Origin: Erysipelotrichaceae bacterium
GTDB lineage: Bacteria; Bacillota_I; Bacilli_A; Erysipelotrichales; Erysipelotrichaceae
Assembly: GCA_029101345.1 (NCBI GenBank)
Contig: JAQXQU010000213.1
Location: forward strand, 1 to 34,640
DNA: 34,640 bases
Direction: 5' to 3'
This document shows positions 7,042 to 14,127 of the stretch, piece after piece. Numbering within the stretch: position 1 is the first letter of the stretch; every line of letters starts with the position of its first letter. Both the position numbers and the translations under genes were made by a program. The notes below the pieces were generated by a model that was not told where the DNA came from, made no database searches, and was given only the letters and a program-made list of their open reading frames with translations.

Positions 7042-7059
7042 AGAATCTTCGCAGATTCT
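7042..7059 (+). other. leader hairpin between EIIB and EIIC genes
   Basis: AGAATCT (7042-7048) and AGATTCT (7053-7059) form a perfect seven-base stem with a TCGC loop. Nearby partial copies of the arms (GGAATCTG at 7030-7037, AAGATTCGC near 7070) allow alternative pairings. There is no T run. The 184-base EIIB-EIIC gap is unusually long for this kind of operon and looks structured. Confidence 0.35.
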
Positions 7060-7093
7060 TATCATTACCAAGATTCGCAATAGAAAGGGGAGT

Positions 7094-7129
7094 ATGGTGT
7101 TTAACACAACACACCGTACAAAATTTTGA
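7094..7129 (+). CDS. 11-codon leader ORF just upstream of EIIC
   Basis: ATG at 7094 has a strong ribosome binding site (AAAGGGGAG) directly upstream. The frame MVFNTTHRTKF ends in TGA at 7127-7129, four bases before the ATG of the EIIC gene. The EIIC start itself has no Shine-Dalgarno sequence. The simplest reading is that ribosomes load on the leader ORF and reinitiate at EIIC (translational coupling). It could also be a regulatory leader peptide. No homologue is known to me. Confidence 0.45.
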   Translation: MVFNTTHRTKF

Positions 7130-7133
7130 CTCT

Positions 7134-7862
7134 ATGTCATTATCATTTGCTCAGTGTTTGTTAGTTGGTATTATCTACGCTCTTTGTGGATTCTCATTCC
7201 TTGCCAGCTATACAACTACTTACAGACCTCTGGTCTGTGCAACAATTGTTGGTGCATTCTTCGGCGACATCAAGAAAGGTGCTGAATTAGGCGCTCAGAT
7301 CAACCTTATCTACATTGGCTTCATGTCTGTAGGTGGTTCTTCTCCTGGTGACCCTTGCTTAGCAGGCTGTGTCTCAACAGCATTATGTATTGCTGGTGAC
7401 CTTCCATTGGAAATGGGCTTAGCAATGGCTGTTCCAGTAGGTTTGCTTGGTGGCTTCATCTTCGTCTTCCGTATGACAACAAACTCATTCTTTGCTCGTT
7501 TAACTGAAAAGTTCATCGAACAGGATAAGGATTTGTTCATCCCAACAGTTATTGGCCCATTCATTTACTACATGTTCCTTGCAGTAGTTCCTACAACAGC
7601 TTTATTAGCTTTAGCATCAGGTGCTATGGATAGCTTAGCTGCTGTCTTAAATGGTCCAGTTCTTGCTGCTGTTGCTGTTGTTGGTGGTATGATGCCAGCA
7701 TTAGGTATTGCCATGAACTTATTTGCAATCTTTAAGGGCAATGCGAGAATCTTCTTATTTGTTGGTTTCGCAATGGCTGCTTATTTACACTTACCAGTTA
7801 TGTGTGTAACAATCTTCGGTCTTGCCATGGCTCTTGTTTACACTCAGCTGGCTAAGGAATAA
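7134..7862 (+). CDS. PTS system mannose/fructose/sorbose family, EIIC component
   Basis: 242 residues, very hydrophobic, slightly shorter than typical EIIC proteins of about 250-270. The sequence shows family features: an early GIIYALCGFSFLASYTTTYRP segment, then GAFFGDIKKGAELGAQINLIYIG (the common L-G-D-x-x-x-G-x-x-x-G-A-x-x-x-L-x-[FYW] pattern), then GGSSPGDPCLAG and several further membrane helices. With EIID it forms the membrane channel. The first residues of the mature protein fit the start at 7134, yet no ribosome binding site precedes it; a leader ORF with one ends four bases upstream. Its stop TAA is at 7860-7862. Confidence 0.9.
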   Translation: MSLSFAQCLLVGIIYALCGFSFLASYTTTYRPLVCATIVGAFFGDIKKGAELGAQINLIYIGFMSVGGSSPGDPCLAGCVSTALCIAGDLPLEMGLAMAVPVGLLGGFIFVFRMTTNSFFARLTEKFIEQDKDLFIPTVIGPFIYYMFLAVVPTTALLALASGAMDSLAAVLNGPVLAAVAVVGGMMPALGIAMNLFAIFKGNARIFLFVGFAMAAYLHLPVMCVTIFGLAMALVYTQLAKE

Positions 7863-7873
7863 TGGAGGATCTT

Positions 7874-8692
7874 ATGGAAAACGTTCTAACTAAAAAAGAT
7901 TTAAATAATTCTTGGCTTCGTTGGCAGTGTTTCAATCACTCTGTATACAACTATGAAAGAATGCAGGGTCTCTGCTGCTGCTTATCAATGGTACCAATTG
8001 TCAGAAAGCTTTATCCAAATGATGCTGAAAAGAGAAAAGAAGCATTATTAAGAGAAATGCAGTTCTTCAACACAGAAGTTATCTGGGGTGCTTCAATCCT
8101 AGGTCTAGCTGTTGCAATGGAAGAACAGGTTGCTAGAGGCGAATTAGAAGATCCAGATTCAATCACAGCTGTTAAGTCAGGTTTGATGGGTCCATTCGCA
8201 GGTATCGGTGACACAGTAACTCAGGGTATCTTCACTCCACTTACTATTTCTATCGGTATCGGTTTGACTATGGGTGGTGCTACAGTTGCTGGTCCAATCT
8301 TCCTAGTAGTCGTTCAGGTAGCTTATGCTTTGATTCTTGGTCATATCTCTTGGTTCTTAGGTCATGATAAGGGTGCTGATGCTATCATGTCAATTCTTGA
8401 ATCTGGTGCTATCAACCAGTTGATCCAGGGTGCAGGTATCTTAGGTTGCACAGTTATGGGTGCTCTAATCTCTAACTATGTCAGCGTTAAGTGTGGTATC
8501 AATATCCAGACTGAATATGCTTCATTCAATGTTCAGACAGACTTATTGGATGCATTGCTTCCAAACTTGCTTCCACTATTGACTACATTAGGTTGCTGGG
8601 TTCTTGTTACTAAGGGCTGGTCAACCGCTAAGGTTACTCTTCTAATCTTCGTAGTCGGTATCGTCGGTTCATTACTGCACATCCTTGCTTAA
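7874..8692 (+). CDS. PTS system mannose/fructose/sorbose family, EIID component
   Basis: 272 residues. MENVLTKKDLNNSWLRWQCFNHSVYNYERMQG is a typical EIID start, and KSGLMGPFAGIGDTVTQGIFTPL is the strongly conserved EIID core (G-x-x-G-P-x-A-G-I-G-D). Later parts are membrane helices. An ATG at 7862 overlaps the EIIC stop, but the GGAGG at 7864-7868 lies inside that short extension and is correctly spaced for the ATG at 7874, so I use 7874. Completes the EIIA/B/C/D set. Confidence 0.92.
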   Translation: MENVLTKKDLNNSWLRWQCFNHSVYNYERMQGLCCCLSMVPIVRKLYPNDAEKRKEALLREMQFFNTEVIWGASILGLAVAMEEQVARGELEDPDSITAVKSGLMGPFAGIGDTVTQGIFTPLTISIGIGLTMGGATVAGPIFLVVVQVAYALILGHISWFLGHDKGADAIMSILESGAINQLIQGAGILGCTVMGALISNYVSVKCGINIQTEYASFNVQTDLLDALLPNLLPLLTTLGCWVLVTKGWSTAKVTLLIFVVGIVGSLLHILA

Positions 8693-8730
8693 TTTTTGAT
8701 CGGACATAATCTAAAAATTATCTAAAATAT

Positions 8731-8779
8731 AATAATGCTAACAATCAGAGGAGCAATCCTCAAAGTTGTTAGCATTATT
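8731..8779 (+). other. long intercistronic hairpin with a GNRA loop
   Basis: AATAATGCTAACAA (8731-8744) pairs perfectly over 14 bases with TTGTTAGCATTATT (8766-8779). Inside it, a second stem GAGGA/TCCTC (8748-8752, 8757-8761) is capped by a GCAA tetraloop, and a small asymmetric internal loop separates the two stems. The following sequence is TATTCTC, not a T run. It may be an RNA stability or processing element that sets dehydrogenase levels relative to the transporter, or a weak attenuator. Confidence 0.55.
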
Positions 8780-8816
8780 TATTCTCAGCAAGTTTTTCAT
8801 AAGGAGGAAAGAAAAT

Positions 8817-9878
8817 ATGAAAATGAGAACTGTTGTATCTGTAGCACCTCATACTATCGAAATCCGTGAAGTTGAAAGACCAAAACCAGGTAAGAACCAG
8901 GTGCTTGTTGAAGTAAAATCATGTAACATCTGTACTTGGGAACAGAGAGTATTCGCTGGCGAATACCCATATATGTATCCATTCAATGGTGGTCATGAAG
9001 CAGCTGGTGTCATTTGTGAATTAGGTGAAGATGTCATTCCTGAAGCCTGGCCAGTAGGCACTAAGGTTGCTGTTAGAACATTAGACTCATGTGGTGCATG
9101 CTACTACTGCCGTCATAATGCTCCAAACCTTTGCACTCATAAGCTGAAGAAGTCACCTTCTAACACTCCTTATGAAGGCATCAAGAACCTTGGCGGTTTC
9201 TCTGAATTCATCTGTGTCGATATTGCAGCAGTCTATCCTCTACCTCAGGATATGGACTTCCATAAGGCAATCTTTGCTGAACCTCTGGCTTGTGTTCTGA
9301 ACTCAGTTAACCAGACAAATATTGAAATGGGTTCAGATGTTGTTGTCATCGGTGGCGGTATCATGGGCATGCTGCACTTGATGTGTGCAAAGCTCAAGGG
9401 TGCCAGAGTCATTCTTTCAGAAATGGATGACACCAGAAGAGCTCTTGCTTTGGAATTAGGTGCAGATGCAGTCATCAATCCACGCGAAGTTGATGCTGTC
9501 CAGGCTGTCAAGGATCTGACAGAAGGCCGTGGTGCTGATACTGTCTTCAATACAACTGCTATCCCAGCTGTTGCCAAGCAGGCTGTTGATATGACTGGTT
9601 ATATGGGTACAGTTGTTATGTATTCATCCCAGCATCCAGCAAAGGATATTGAAATCTCTCCAAGCTGGCTGCATAGTTCACAGGCTAAGATCACTGGTAC
9701 AGTTTCCCCTTCAATTGTTTCCTTTGAACAGTCAGTCAATATGCTCAAGAAGAATCTGATTGATACTACCAAGCTCTTCTATGGTTCATTCCCAATTGAA
9801 AAGGCTACTGAAGCATTTGAAACAGCTATGCGTCCAGATACTTATCGTTGTGCTATCGACTTTGATGCTTCAAAGTAG
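8817..9878 (+). CDS. zinc-dependent medium-chain dehydrogenase, copy 2
   Basis: 353 residues from the ATG at 8817, which has AAGGAGG nine bases upstream; an in-frame ATG at 8766 lies within the intercistronic hairpin and is rejected. The domain plan and zinc ligands match copy 1: CNIC, GHEAAG, CGACYYCRHNAPNLC and FAEPLACV, then the GGGIMGM Rossmann motif. The catalytic domain differs from copy 1 at many positions near the active site (WEQRVFAGEY for AEQRFWSGEY, GHEAAG for GHEYAG), while the coenzyme domain is nearly identical, even at silent sites. The two enzymes may therefore act on different substrates or steps with the same cofactor. The next gene begins nine bases after its stop. Confidence 0.88.
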   Translation: MKMRTVVSVAPHTIEIREVERPKPGKNQVLVEVKSCNICTWEQRVFAGEYPYMYPFNGGHEAAGVICELGEDVIPEAWPVGTKVAVRTLDSCGACYYCRHNAPNLCTHKLKKSPSNTPYEGIKNLGGFSEFICVDIAAVYPLPQDMDFHKAIFAEPLACVLNSVNQTNIEMGSDVVVIGGGIMGMLHLMCAKLKGARVILSEMDDTRRALALELGADAVINPREVDAVQAVKDLTEGRGADTVFNTTAIPAVAKQAVDMTGYMGTVVMYSSQHPAKDIEISPSWLHSSQAKITGTVSPSIVSFEQSVNMLKKNLIDTTKLFYGSFPIEKATEAFETAMRPDTYRCAIDFDASK

Positions 9879-9887
9879 GAGATAATA

Positions 9888-11066
9888 ATGAATAATTTTG
9901 AAATCAATATGAAGACAAGAGTCATCTTTGGCAAAGATACTCATCTAAATGTCGGTGCAGAAGTTAGGAAGTATGCTGATTCATGTTTGATTGTCGATGA
10001 TGGCATGCCATTCCTAAAGCCACTTACTGATGTTGTTAAAGCATCATTAGAAGAAAATGGTGTCAAATGGTATGAATTTTCAGAAATTACACCAAACCCA
10101 CCTCTGACTACTTGTCGTAGAGCGATGGAAATGATCAAGGCTAATGGCATTGGCTTTGTTCTTGCTATCGGCGGTGGTTCAACAATGGATGCTGGTAAAT
10201 TCATTGCTTCCCAGGTTACTACTGAGGAAAATCTCATCAACATGAGCTATGGCTGGCAGCCAGAAGTCCTGGTTCCACTTCCTCATGCATGCATTTCAAC
10301 CTTATCCGGTACTGGCTCAGAAGCTGATGGCTGTGCCATGATTGTTGATGACACTGTCAATCCACCAATCAAACACATGGTCTGGAGTTTGAGAATGTGC
10401 TGTGATTTTGCCATTATCAATCCAGAACTGACATATACCCTTCCAAAGAAGCAGACAGCTGCTGGTGGTATGGATATCATGTCTCATTGCTGGGAAACTT
10501 ATATGGTTGAAAACCCTAATGAAGACCTTTCCGACTACTTCCTAGCTGGTATTGTCAAGACTGTCTTGAAGTATGTTCCAATTTGTCTGGAAGATCCAAC
10601 AAACTATCAGGCACGTGCAAACCTTTGCCTTTCCGCTAATGCTTGCATGAACCCAAGCTTCATGTATTCCGGTTCTGCAAACTATTGGATTTGCCATGCA
10701 ATGGAAAATCCAATCACAACCCAGTTCCATGGAACCCATGGTCAGACTTTAGGCTATATTACATTAGCTTATGTCAGATATTGCTATGAACATAATATCA
10801 ATACAACGAAGTTGATCAAGTGGGCAGTTGAATGTATGGGAGCTGAATATGACTTCTTTGAGCCAGCAAGAACAATTCTAGCTGGTGCCGATAATCTGGA
10901 AGCTTGGCTGAAGAAGGTTGGCTTGGCAACTAGATTAAGTGAAGTTGGTATTGATTATGAAAAGGACAATGATCAACTTCGTTTATGTGCTGAAGCTTGT
11001 GTCAATGCTGGTACATGCCGTTTCAGTGTTGATGAAGTCATGGATATTTATGCATTAGTAAAATAA
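9888..11066 (+). CDS. iron-type (group III) alcohol dehydrogenase
   Basis: 392 residues, typical length. The N-terminal dinucleotide domain has GGGSTMDAGK (residues 95-104), the phosphate-binding signature, and STLSGTGSEAD follows at 137-147. Putative metal ligands are D196, H200, H270 and H284 (GGMDIMSHCWE, CHAMENP, HGTHGQ). Members reduce or oxidise small aldehydes and alcohols, including butanol, 1,3-propanediol, lactaldehyde and glycerol types. As the last gene of the EIIB-C-D unit it could reduce the aldehyde left after aldolase cleavage and so recycle NADH, but this is inference. The ribosome binding site AGGAGAT lies just after the upstream stop. Confidence 0.9.
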   Translation: MNNFEINMKTRVIFGKDTHLNVGAEVRKYADSCLIVDDGMPFLKPLTDVVKASLEENGVKWYEFSEITPNPPLTTCRRAMEMIKANGIGFVLAIGGGSTMDAGKFIASQVTTEENLINMSYGWQPEVLVPLPHACISTLSGTGSEADGCAMIVDDTVNPPIKHMVWSLRMCCDFAIINPELTYTLPKKQTAAGGMDIMSHCWETYMVENPNEDLSDYFLAGIVKTVLKYVPICLEDPTNYQARANLCLSANACMNPSFMYSGSANYWICHAMENPITTQFHGTHGQTLGYITLAYVRYCYEHNINTTKLIKWAVECMGAEYDFFEPARTILAGADNLEAWLKKVGLATRLSEVGIDYEKDNDQLRLCAEACVNAGTCRFSVDEVMDIYALVK

Positions 11067-11078
11067 TTGATTTACAAT

Positions 11079-11108
11079 ATACAGGAAGACCTTCGGGTCT
11101 TTCTGTAT
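11079..11108 (+). terminator. stem-loop with UUCG tetraloop closing the PTS operon
   Basis: ATACAGGAAGACC (11079-11091) pairs with GGTCTTTCTGTAT (11096-11108) through one G-T wobble, around a C(TTCG)G tetraloop. Only a weak T-rich tail (TCATTT) follows, so termination may be incomplete. Confidence 0.7.
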
Positions 11109-11127
11109 TCATTTGAGGTGAAAAAAG

Positions 11128-12069
11128 ATGAAGGAACTGCTTATAAGCATGGCTAGTGAATTTGGCCGCAGACATACAATCAGTCAAAAGAAGAGATTCA
11201 CATCATTTTATAAGGCGCAGCTAAAAGCCATTGGCTATACGGTAAAGGAACTGAAAGACAATGCTAAAAAGATGTCCAATTACCTTTTGATTGGTGATAT
11301 GAAATATGCCAAGACCATATTCTTGGCTGGCTATGATACATCAACAAAATCTATCATCCCTGGTTATAAGCACTATCCGTTGAATAATGAAAAGAATGGT
11401 CGCATGGTCTTCCTGGAATCATTAGCTAGAGCTATTGTCGCAATTGGCCTGCTACTGCTAGATCTGCTGGTTATCATCAAGCTGCCATTTATTGAAGGCA
11501 ATGTTTTCCTGACCATTTTAGCTGATGCATTGACGATTGTCATTGTTGCCTTAATGATGCTGGGCATTCCCAATAATTACAATTATGAGAGAAATACAGC
11601 AGCATTGACTCTTCTTTATGATCTGGCTTATGAGGTCCATGACAATAAGAAATGTGCAATTGCCTTAGTGGATAATACCAGCGACAATACTATGGGTTAT
11701 CGCTATATGGAGTCAATGTTAAAGGATTATCGCAATAAGAATATCCTGATTCTTGATTCCATAGCCTATGGTGAAAAGCTTTACTTGGTTTATGATGAAA
11801 AAATGGCAACTGAAGCCAAGAAGATCCTTTCATATCTGACTGATCTTGAGGTTTATGATCTCCCATTAAAGCATTCGGATGCTATAAAATCACCACTCTA
11901 CTTCTATCAGAAGAGTCTGCTATTGACTAGCGGCACTTATAATGGCAAGGAGATTGTTGTCAAGAATGTCAGATCAAGCAGAGACTCAAATGTTGATGTT
12001 GATCGAATGGAGAAGCTCAGGGATGGCCTGGCTAGATATGTCAATGGAGAAAAAGATGATGAAAAATAA
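11128..12069 (+). CDS. M28 peptidase-like membrane protein lacking metal ligands
   Basis: 313 residues. The layout resembles membrane-embedded M28 (aminopeptidase-like) proteins of Firmicutes: a segment NYLLIGDMKYAKTIFLAGYDT, where active relatives typically have ...HYDT; two hydrophobic helices at about 97-145; then NTAALTLLYDLA; then CAIALVDNTSDN, where active relatives have a DNEE-type motif. The His before YD is Gly68 and the expected Glu pair is absent, so metal-dependent hydrolysis is unlikely. This comparison is from memory of the family. The start has GAGGTG eight bases upstream. The gene overlaps the following transporter gene by 14 bases. A scaffolding or binding role is possible; the function is unknown. 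Confidence 0.6.
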   Translation: MKELLISMASEFGRRHTISQKKRFTSFYKAQLKAIGYTVKELKDNAKKMSNYLLIGDMKYAKTIFLAGYDTSTKSIIPGYKHYPLNNEKNGRMVFLESLARAIVAIGLLLLDLLVIIKLPFIEGNVFLTILADALTIVIVALMMLGIPNNYNYERNTAALTLLYDLAYEVHDNKKCAIALVDNTSDNTMGYRYMESMLKDYRNKNILILDSIAYGEKLYLVYDEKMATEAKKILSYLTDLEVYDLPLKHSDAIKSPLYFYQKSLLLTSGTYNGKEIVVKNVRSSRDSNVDVDRMEKLRDGLARYVNGEKDDEK

Positions 12070-12928
12070 AGCCTTATCAGGTCATCTAATGGCCCTTGCC
12101 TGCATCCTCATCTGGGGCTTTGCGGCATCATTTACCAAAATCCTGACCAATAACCTGCCAAATGGTACTGTTCAAATTGTCAGAAGCCTGATGTGCTATG
12201 GTTTCCTATGCGTTCTGAATCATGACAGTATCAAGCTATCCTTCAAGGAAGAACTGCTCTATATTGGCTGTGGTTTCTTTGGCAAAGCTCTTTATCAGAT
12301 CTTTGAACTGAATGCCTATTCAAGAATTCCTGCATCCATTGCCTCTGTTCTGATTTCCACTTCACCAGTCATGATTGGCATTCTCTCAATGCTCATCTAC
12401 AAGGAAAAGCTTAGCAAGTGGTTTATTCCTGGCTTTATTGTTTCAATAGCAGGTATCTGCATGATTTCCATTACAGGTGTTGCTAATCTCAATGCTGACC
12501 CTGTTGGCTTGCTATTTGCAATACTGGTTGCCATGACTTATGCCATCCAGACCATGATCATCAGAAAGATTCTGGCTCTTCCGATCAATGTAACTGCCTC
12601 AACCAGGAGAATTACTTTCTGGGGTATTGTCTTTACAATTCCGATTATGCTGGCTACCCATGAAAGCTTTGACTTTACAGGCATTCTGACTTTGGAAAAT
12701 GTCATTGCCTTCCTCTATGTTGGATTATTGTCTTCAGCTGGTACAGCTCTTTTATGGAACTTCTCCATTACAATTCTTGGAGCTGTCAAGACCAGCATTT
12801 ATATCTATGCCATTCCAGTAGTTGCTGTCATTGCCTCAATGATCATCTTGCATGAGACAATCACACCTGTCATCCTGGCTGGAATAGCCATTACTATTGT
12901 TGGTGTTATCTTATCAGGTAAGAAGTAG
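12056..12928 (+). CDS. EamA/DMT-family transporter (RhaT-like)
   Basis: About 290 residues in ten hydrophobic segments arranged as two repeats, the usual EamA duplication: ALACILIWGFAASFTKIL in the first half and GLLFAILVAMTYAIQTMIIRKIL in the second. Conserved family touches include the SVLISTSPVMIGILSMLIYKE region and AGTALLWNFSI. Drug/metabolite transporters export or import small metabolites; specificity cannot be predicted. The GGAGA at 12045-12049 supports the ATG at 12056, or the one at 12059. The much longer upstream frame overlaps the previous gene and has no other support. It ends nine bases before the tautomerase gene. Confidence 0.85.
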   Translation: MMKNKALSGHLMALACILIWGFAASFTKILTNNLPNGTVQIVRSLMCYGFLCVLNHDSIKLSFKEELLYIGCGFFGKALYQIFELNAYSRIPASIASVLISTSPVMIGILSMLIYKEKLSKWFIPGFIVSIAGICMISITGVANLNADPVGLLFAILVAMTYAIQTMIIRKILALPINVTASTRRITFWGIVFTIPIMLATHESFDFTGILTLENVIAFLYVGLLSSAGTALLWNFSITILGAVKTSIYIYAIPVVAVIASMIILHETITPVILAGIAITIVGVILSGKK

Positions 12929-12937
12929 GAGGGAAAT

Positions 12938-13309
12938 ATGCCAAGCATTCAAGTAACAACACCTAAGCTAACTGAAGAAAAAGCCAATGAATTGGCCAAG
13001 AAAATTCAGGAAGCCATTTATCCTGTCTTAAACAATCGCGAAATCTTTGTTTTCATTAATGAACCTCGCTATTATGTCAATGGCAATCCGGTCGATGGTG
13101 GCTATATCAACGTCAAGCTTGATGCCGCTAATCTGTCAGAAGAAAAGCTTAATGAGGCAGTGAAGGTCCTTTACGAAGCTACTACAGCTGTTCTTGGTGA
13201 ATTGCGCTTCATCTTCGGTTACACAAATACGCCACTTGACCATGTTGGTGTCAATGGCTATATGATCAACGAGTATCGAAGGCTAAAAGCCGAAGGAAAA
13301 CTCCAGTAA
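12938..13309 (+). CDS. tautomerase superfamily (MIF/4-OT-like) protein
   Basis: 123 residues. After Met removal the chain begins with proline (MPSIQVTTP), the catalytic base of the tautomerase superfamily. The remaining beta-alpha-beta pattern, KLTEEKANELAKKIQEAIYPVL then EIFVFINE, then a second similar half (LSEEKLNEAVKVLYEATTAVLG, RFIFGY), fits a MIF-sized protein of two beta-alpha-beta units. Its reaction is unknown; relatives act on enol or keto forms of 2-oxo acids. AGGAGGG lies directly upstream. It ends at a bidirectional terminator. Confidence 0.7.
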   Translation: MPSIQVTTPKLTEEKANELAKKIQEAIYPVLNNREIFVFINEPRYYVNGNPVDGGYINVKLDAANLSEEKLNEAVKVLYEATTAVLGELRFIFGYTNTPLDHVGVNGYMINEYRRLKAEGKLQ

Positions 13310-13310
13310 T

Positions 13311-13340
13311 AAAAAATCAGGTGCTGAACCTGATTTTTTT
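13311..13340. terminator. bidirectional terminator between convergent genes
   Basis: AAAAAATCAGGT (13311-13322) pairs with ACCTGATTTTTT (13328-13339) around a five-base loop. It has a T run on the plus strand and, by symmetry, one on the minus strand. It separates the tautomerase gene from the minus-strand gene ending at 13344. Confidence 0.9.
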
Positions 13341-13343
13341 CAT

Positions 13344-14051
13344 TTAGTCTTTCTTGTTGAGGTAGACAATATCGTCTTCGTCTTTCTTAGGCTCTTCAGC
13401 TTTTGGCGCTTCATCAGCCTTTAGGACATTTCTTAGGACATCCAATCCCTTTTCAGCAATATCAATGGTTGTATCCTTGGCCTTGTCGATCTTGGACTGG
13501 ATTTCTGGTGAATTAAGATAATCCTGAATCTTTGTTGAAAGCTCTTTTAGTGATGAGGCAAAGTTCTGGACATTTTCATTTTCCATTAGCTTATCAAGAC
13601 CTTCCTTGATATCAGCCTTGATTTTTGATAAGTCAACTTCAAGCTTGTCTTCAACCTCCTCAGCAGTTGCTTCTTCCTTGGTTTCAACTGCTTCCTTGAT
13701 TTCAACTGCTTCCTTGGTTTCTTCTTCGGCTGGCTTGTTATCATCAAGTGATTCAATGACCTTGTTCTTGAGCTCTTCAATCTTGTTGGCGGTAAATGTT
13801 GCGGCATCATTGCACTTATTTACAACTTTCTCGAGGAAAGAATTAAATTCTTCTTCATTGATTTGGCTATTGGCAACTTCCTTGACCTTATTGATAGCTG
13901 TATTGATGGCAGTTACTGTCTTTTCAGTGATGTTCTTCACCATTTGTCCATCATCATCAGATAGAGCTTCCAGCTTGGCTGAAGCCTTTTCCTTGAGATT
14001 AAAGACCATTTCCTCCATCTGCTTGATTGCTTCTTCAAATCTATTATTCAT
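13344..14051 (-). CDS. acidic, helix-rich protein of unknown function
   Basis: 235 residues from ATG at 14051, which has AGGAGGT upstream on the minus strand; a longer frame to 14078 is not supported by a ribosome binding site. Almost the whole chain is predicted helical and charged (K, E, D), without membrane segments, and probably forms coiled coils or an amphipathic bundle. The middle (about residues 112-140) is made of short KEAVE/KEE repeats and is encoded by a tandem 18-base repeat. The general look recalls phasin-like or apolipoprotein-like proteins, but I cannot assign a family. A TATAAT at 14075-14070 (minus) is a likely -10 box. Confidence 0.7.
   Translation of the reverse strand: MNNRFEEAIKQMEEMVFNLKEKASAKLEALSDDDGQMVKNITEKTVTAINTAINKVKEVANSQINEEEFNSFLEKVVNKCNDAATFTANKIEELKNKVIESLDDNKPAEEETKEAVEIKEAVETKEEATAEEVEDKLEVDLSKIKADIKEGLDKLMENENVQNFASSLKELSTKIQDYLNSPEIQSKIDKAKDTTIDIAEKGLDVLRNVLKADEAPKAEEPKKDEDDIVYLNKKD
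13664..13719 (-). repeat. short tandem repeat, 18-base unit, inside the acidic helical protein
   Basis: Two copies of an 18-base unit are nearly exact (plus-strand TTTCAACTGCTTCCTTG beginning at 13682 and at 13700), with a degenerate third copy upstream (about 13664-13681). The unit encodes six residues, so copy-number change would keep the frame. Confidence 0.6.
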
Positions 14052-14127
14052 AAGATACCTCCTAAACCAATTATACAACCGACATATTCAAAAGGAATCA
14101 TCATCTTTGGAACAATAGATTAAGATA

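Noticed and set aside
13606-14118. 170-codon plus-strand frame, very Ser-rich
   Set aside because: It is the shadow of the minus-strand acidic protein gene, which has a proper ribosome binding site, promoter and terminator.
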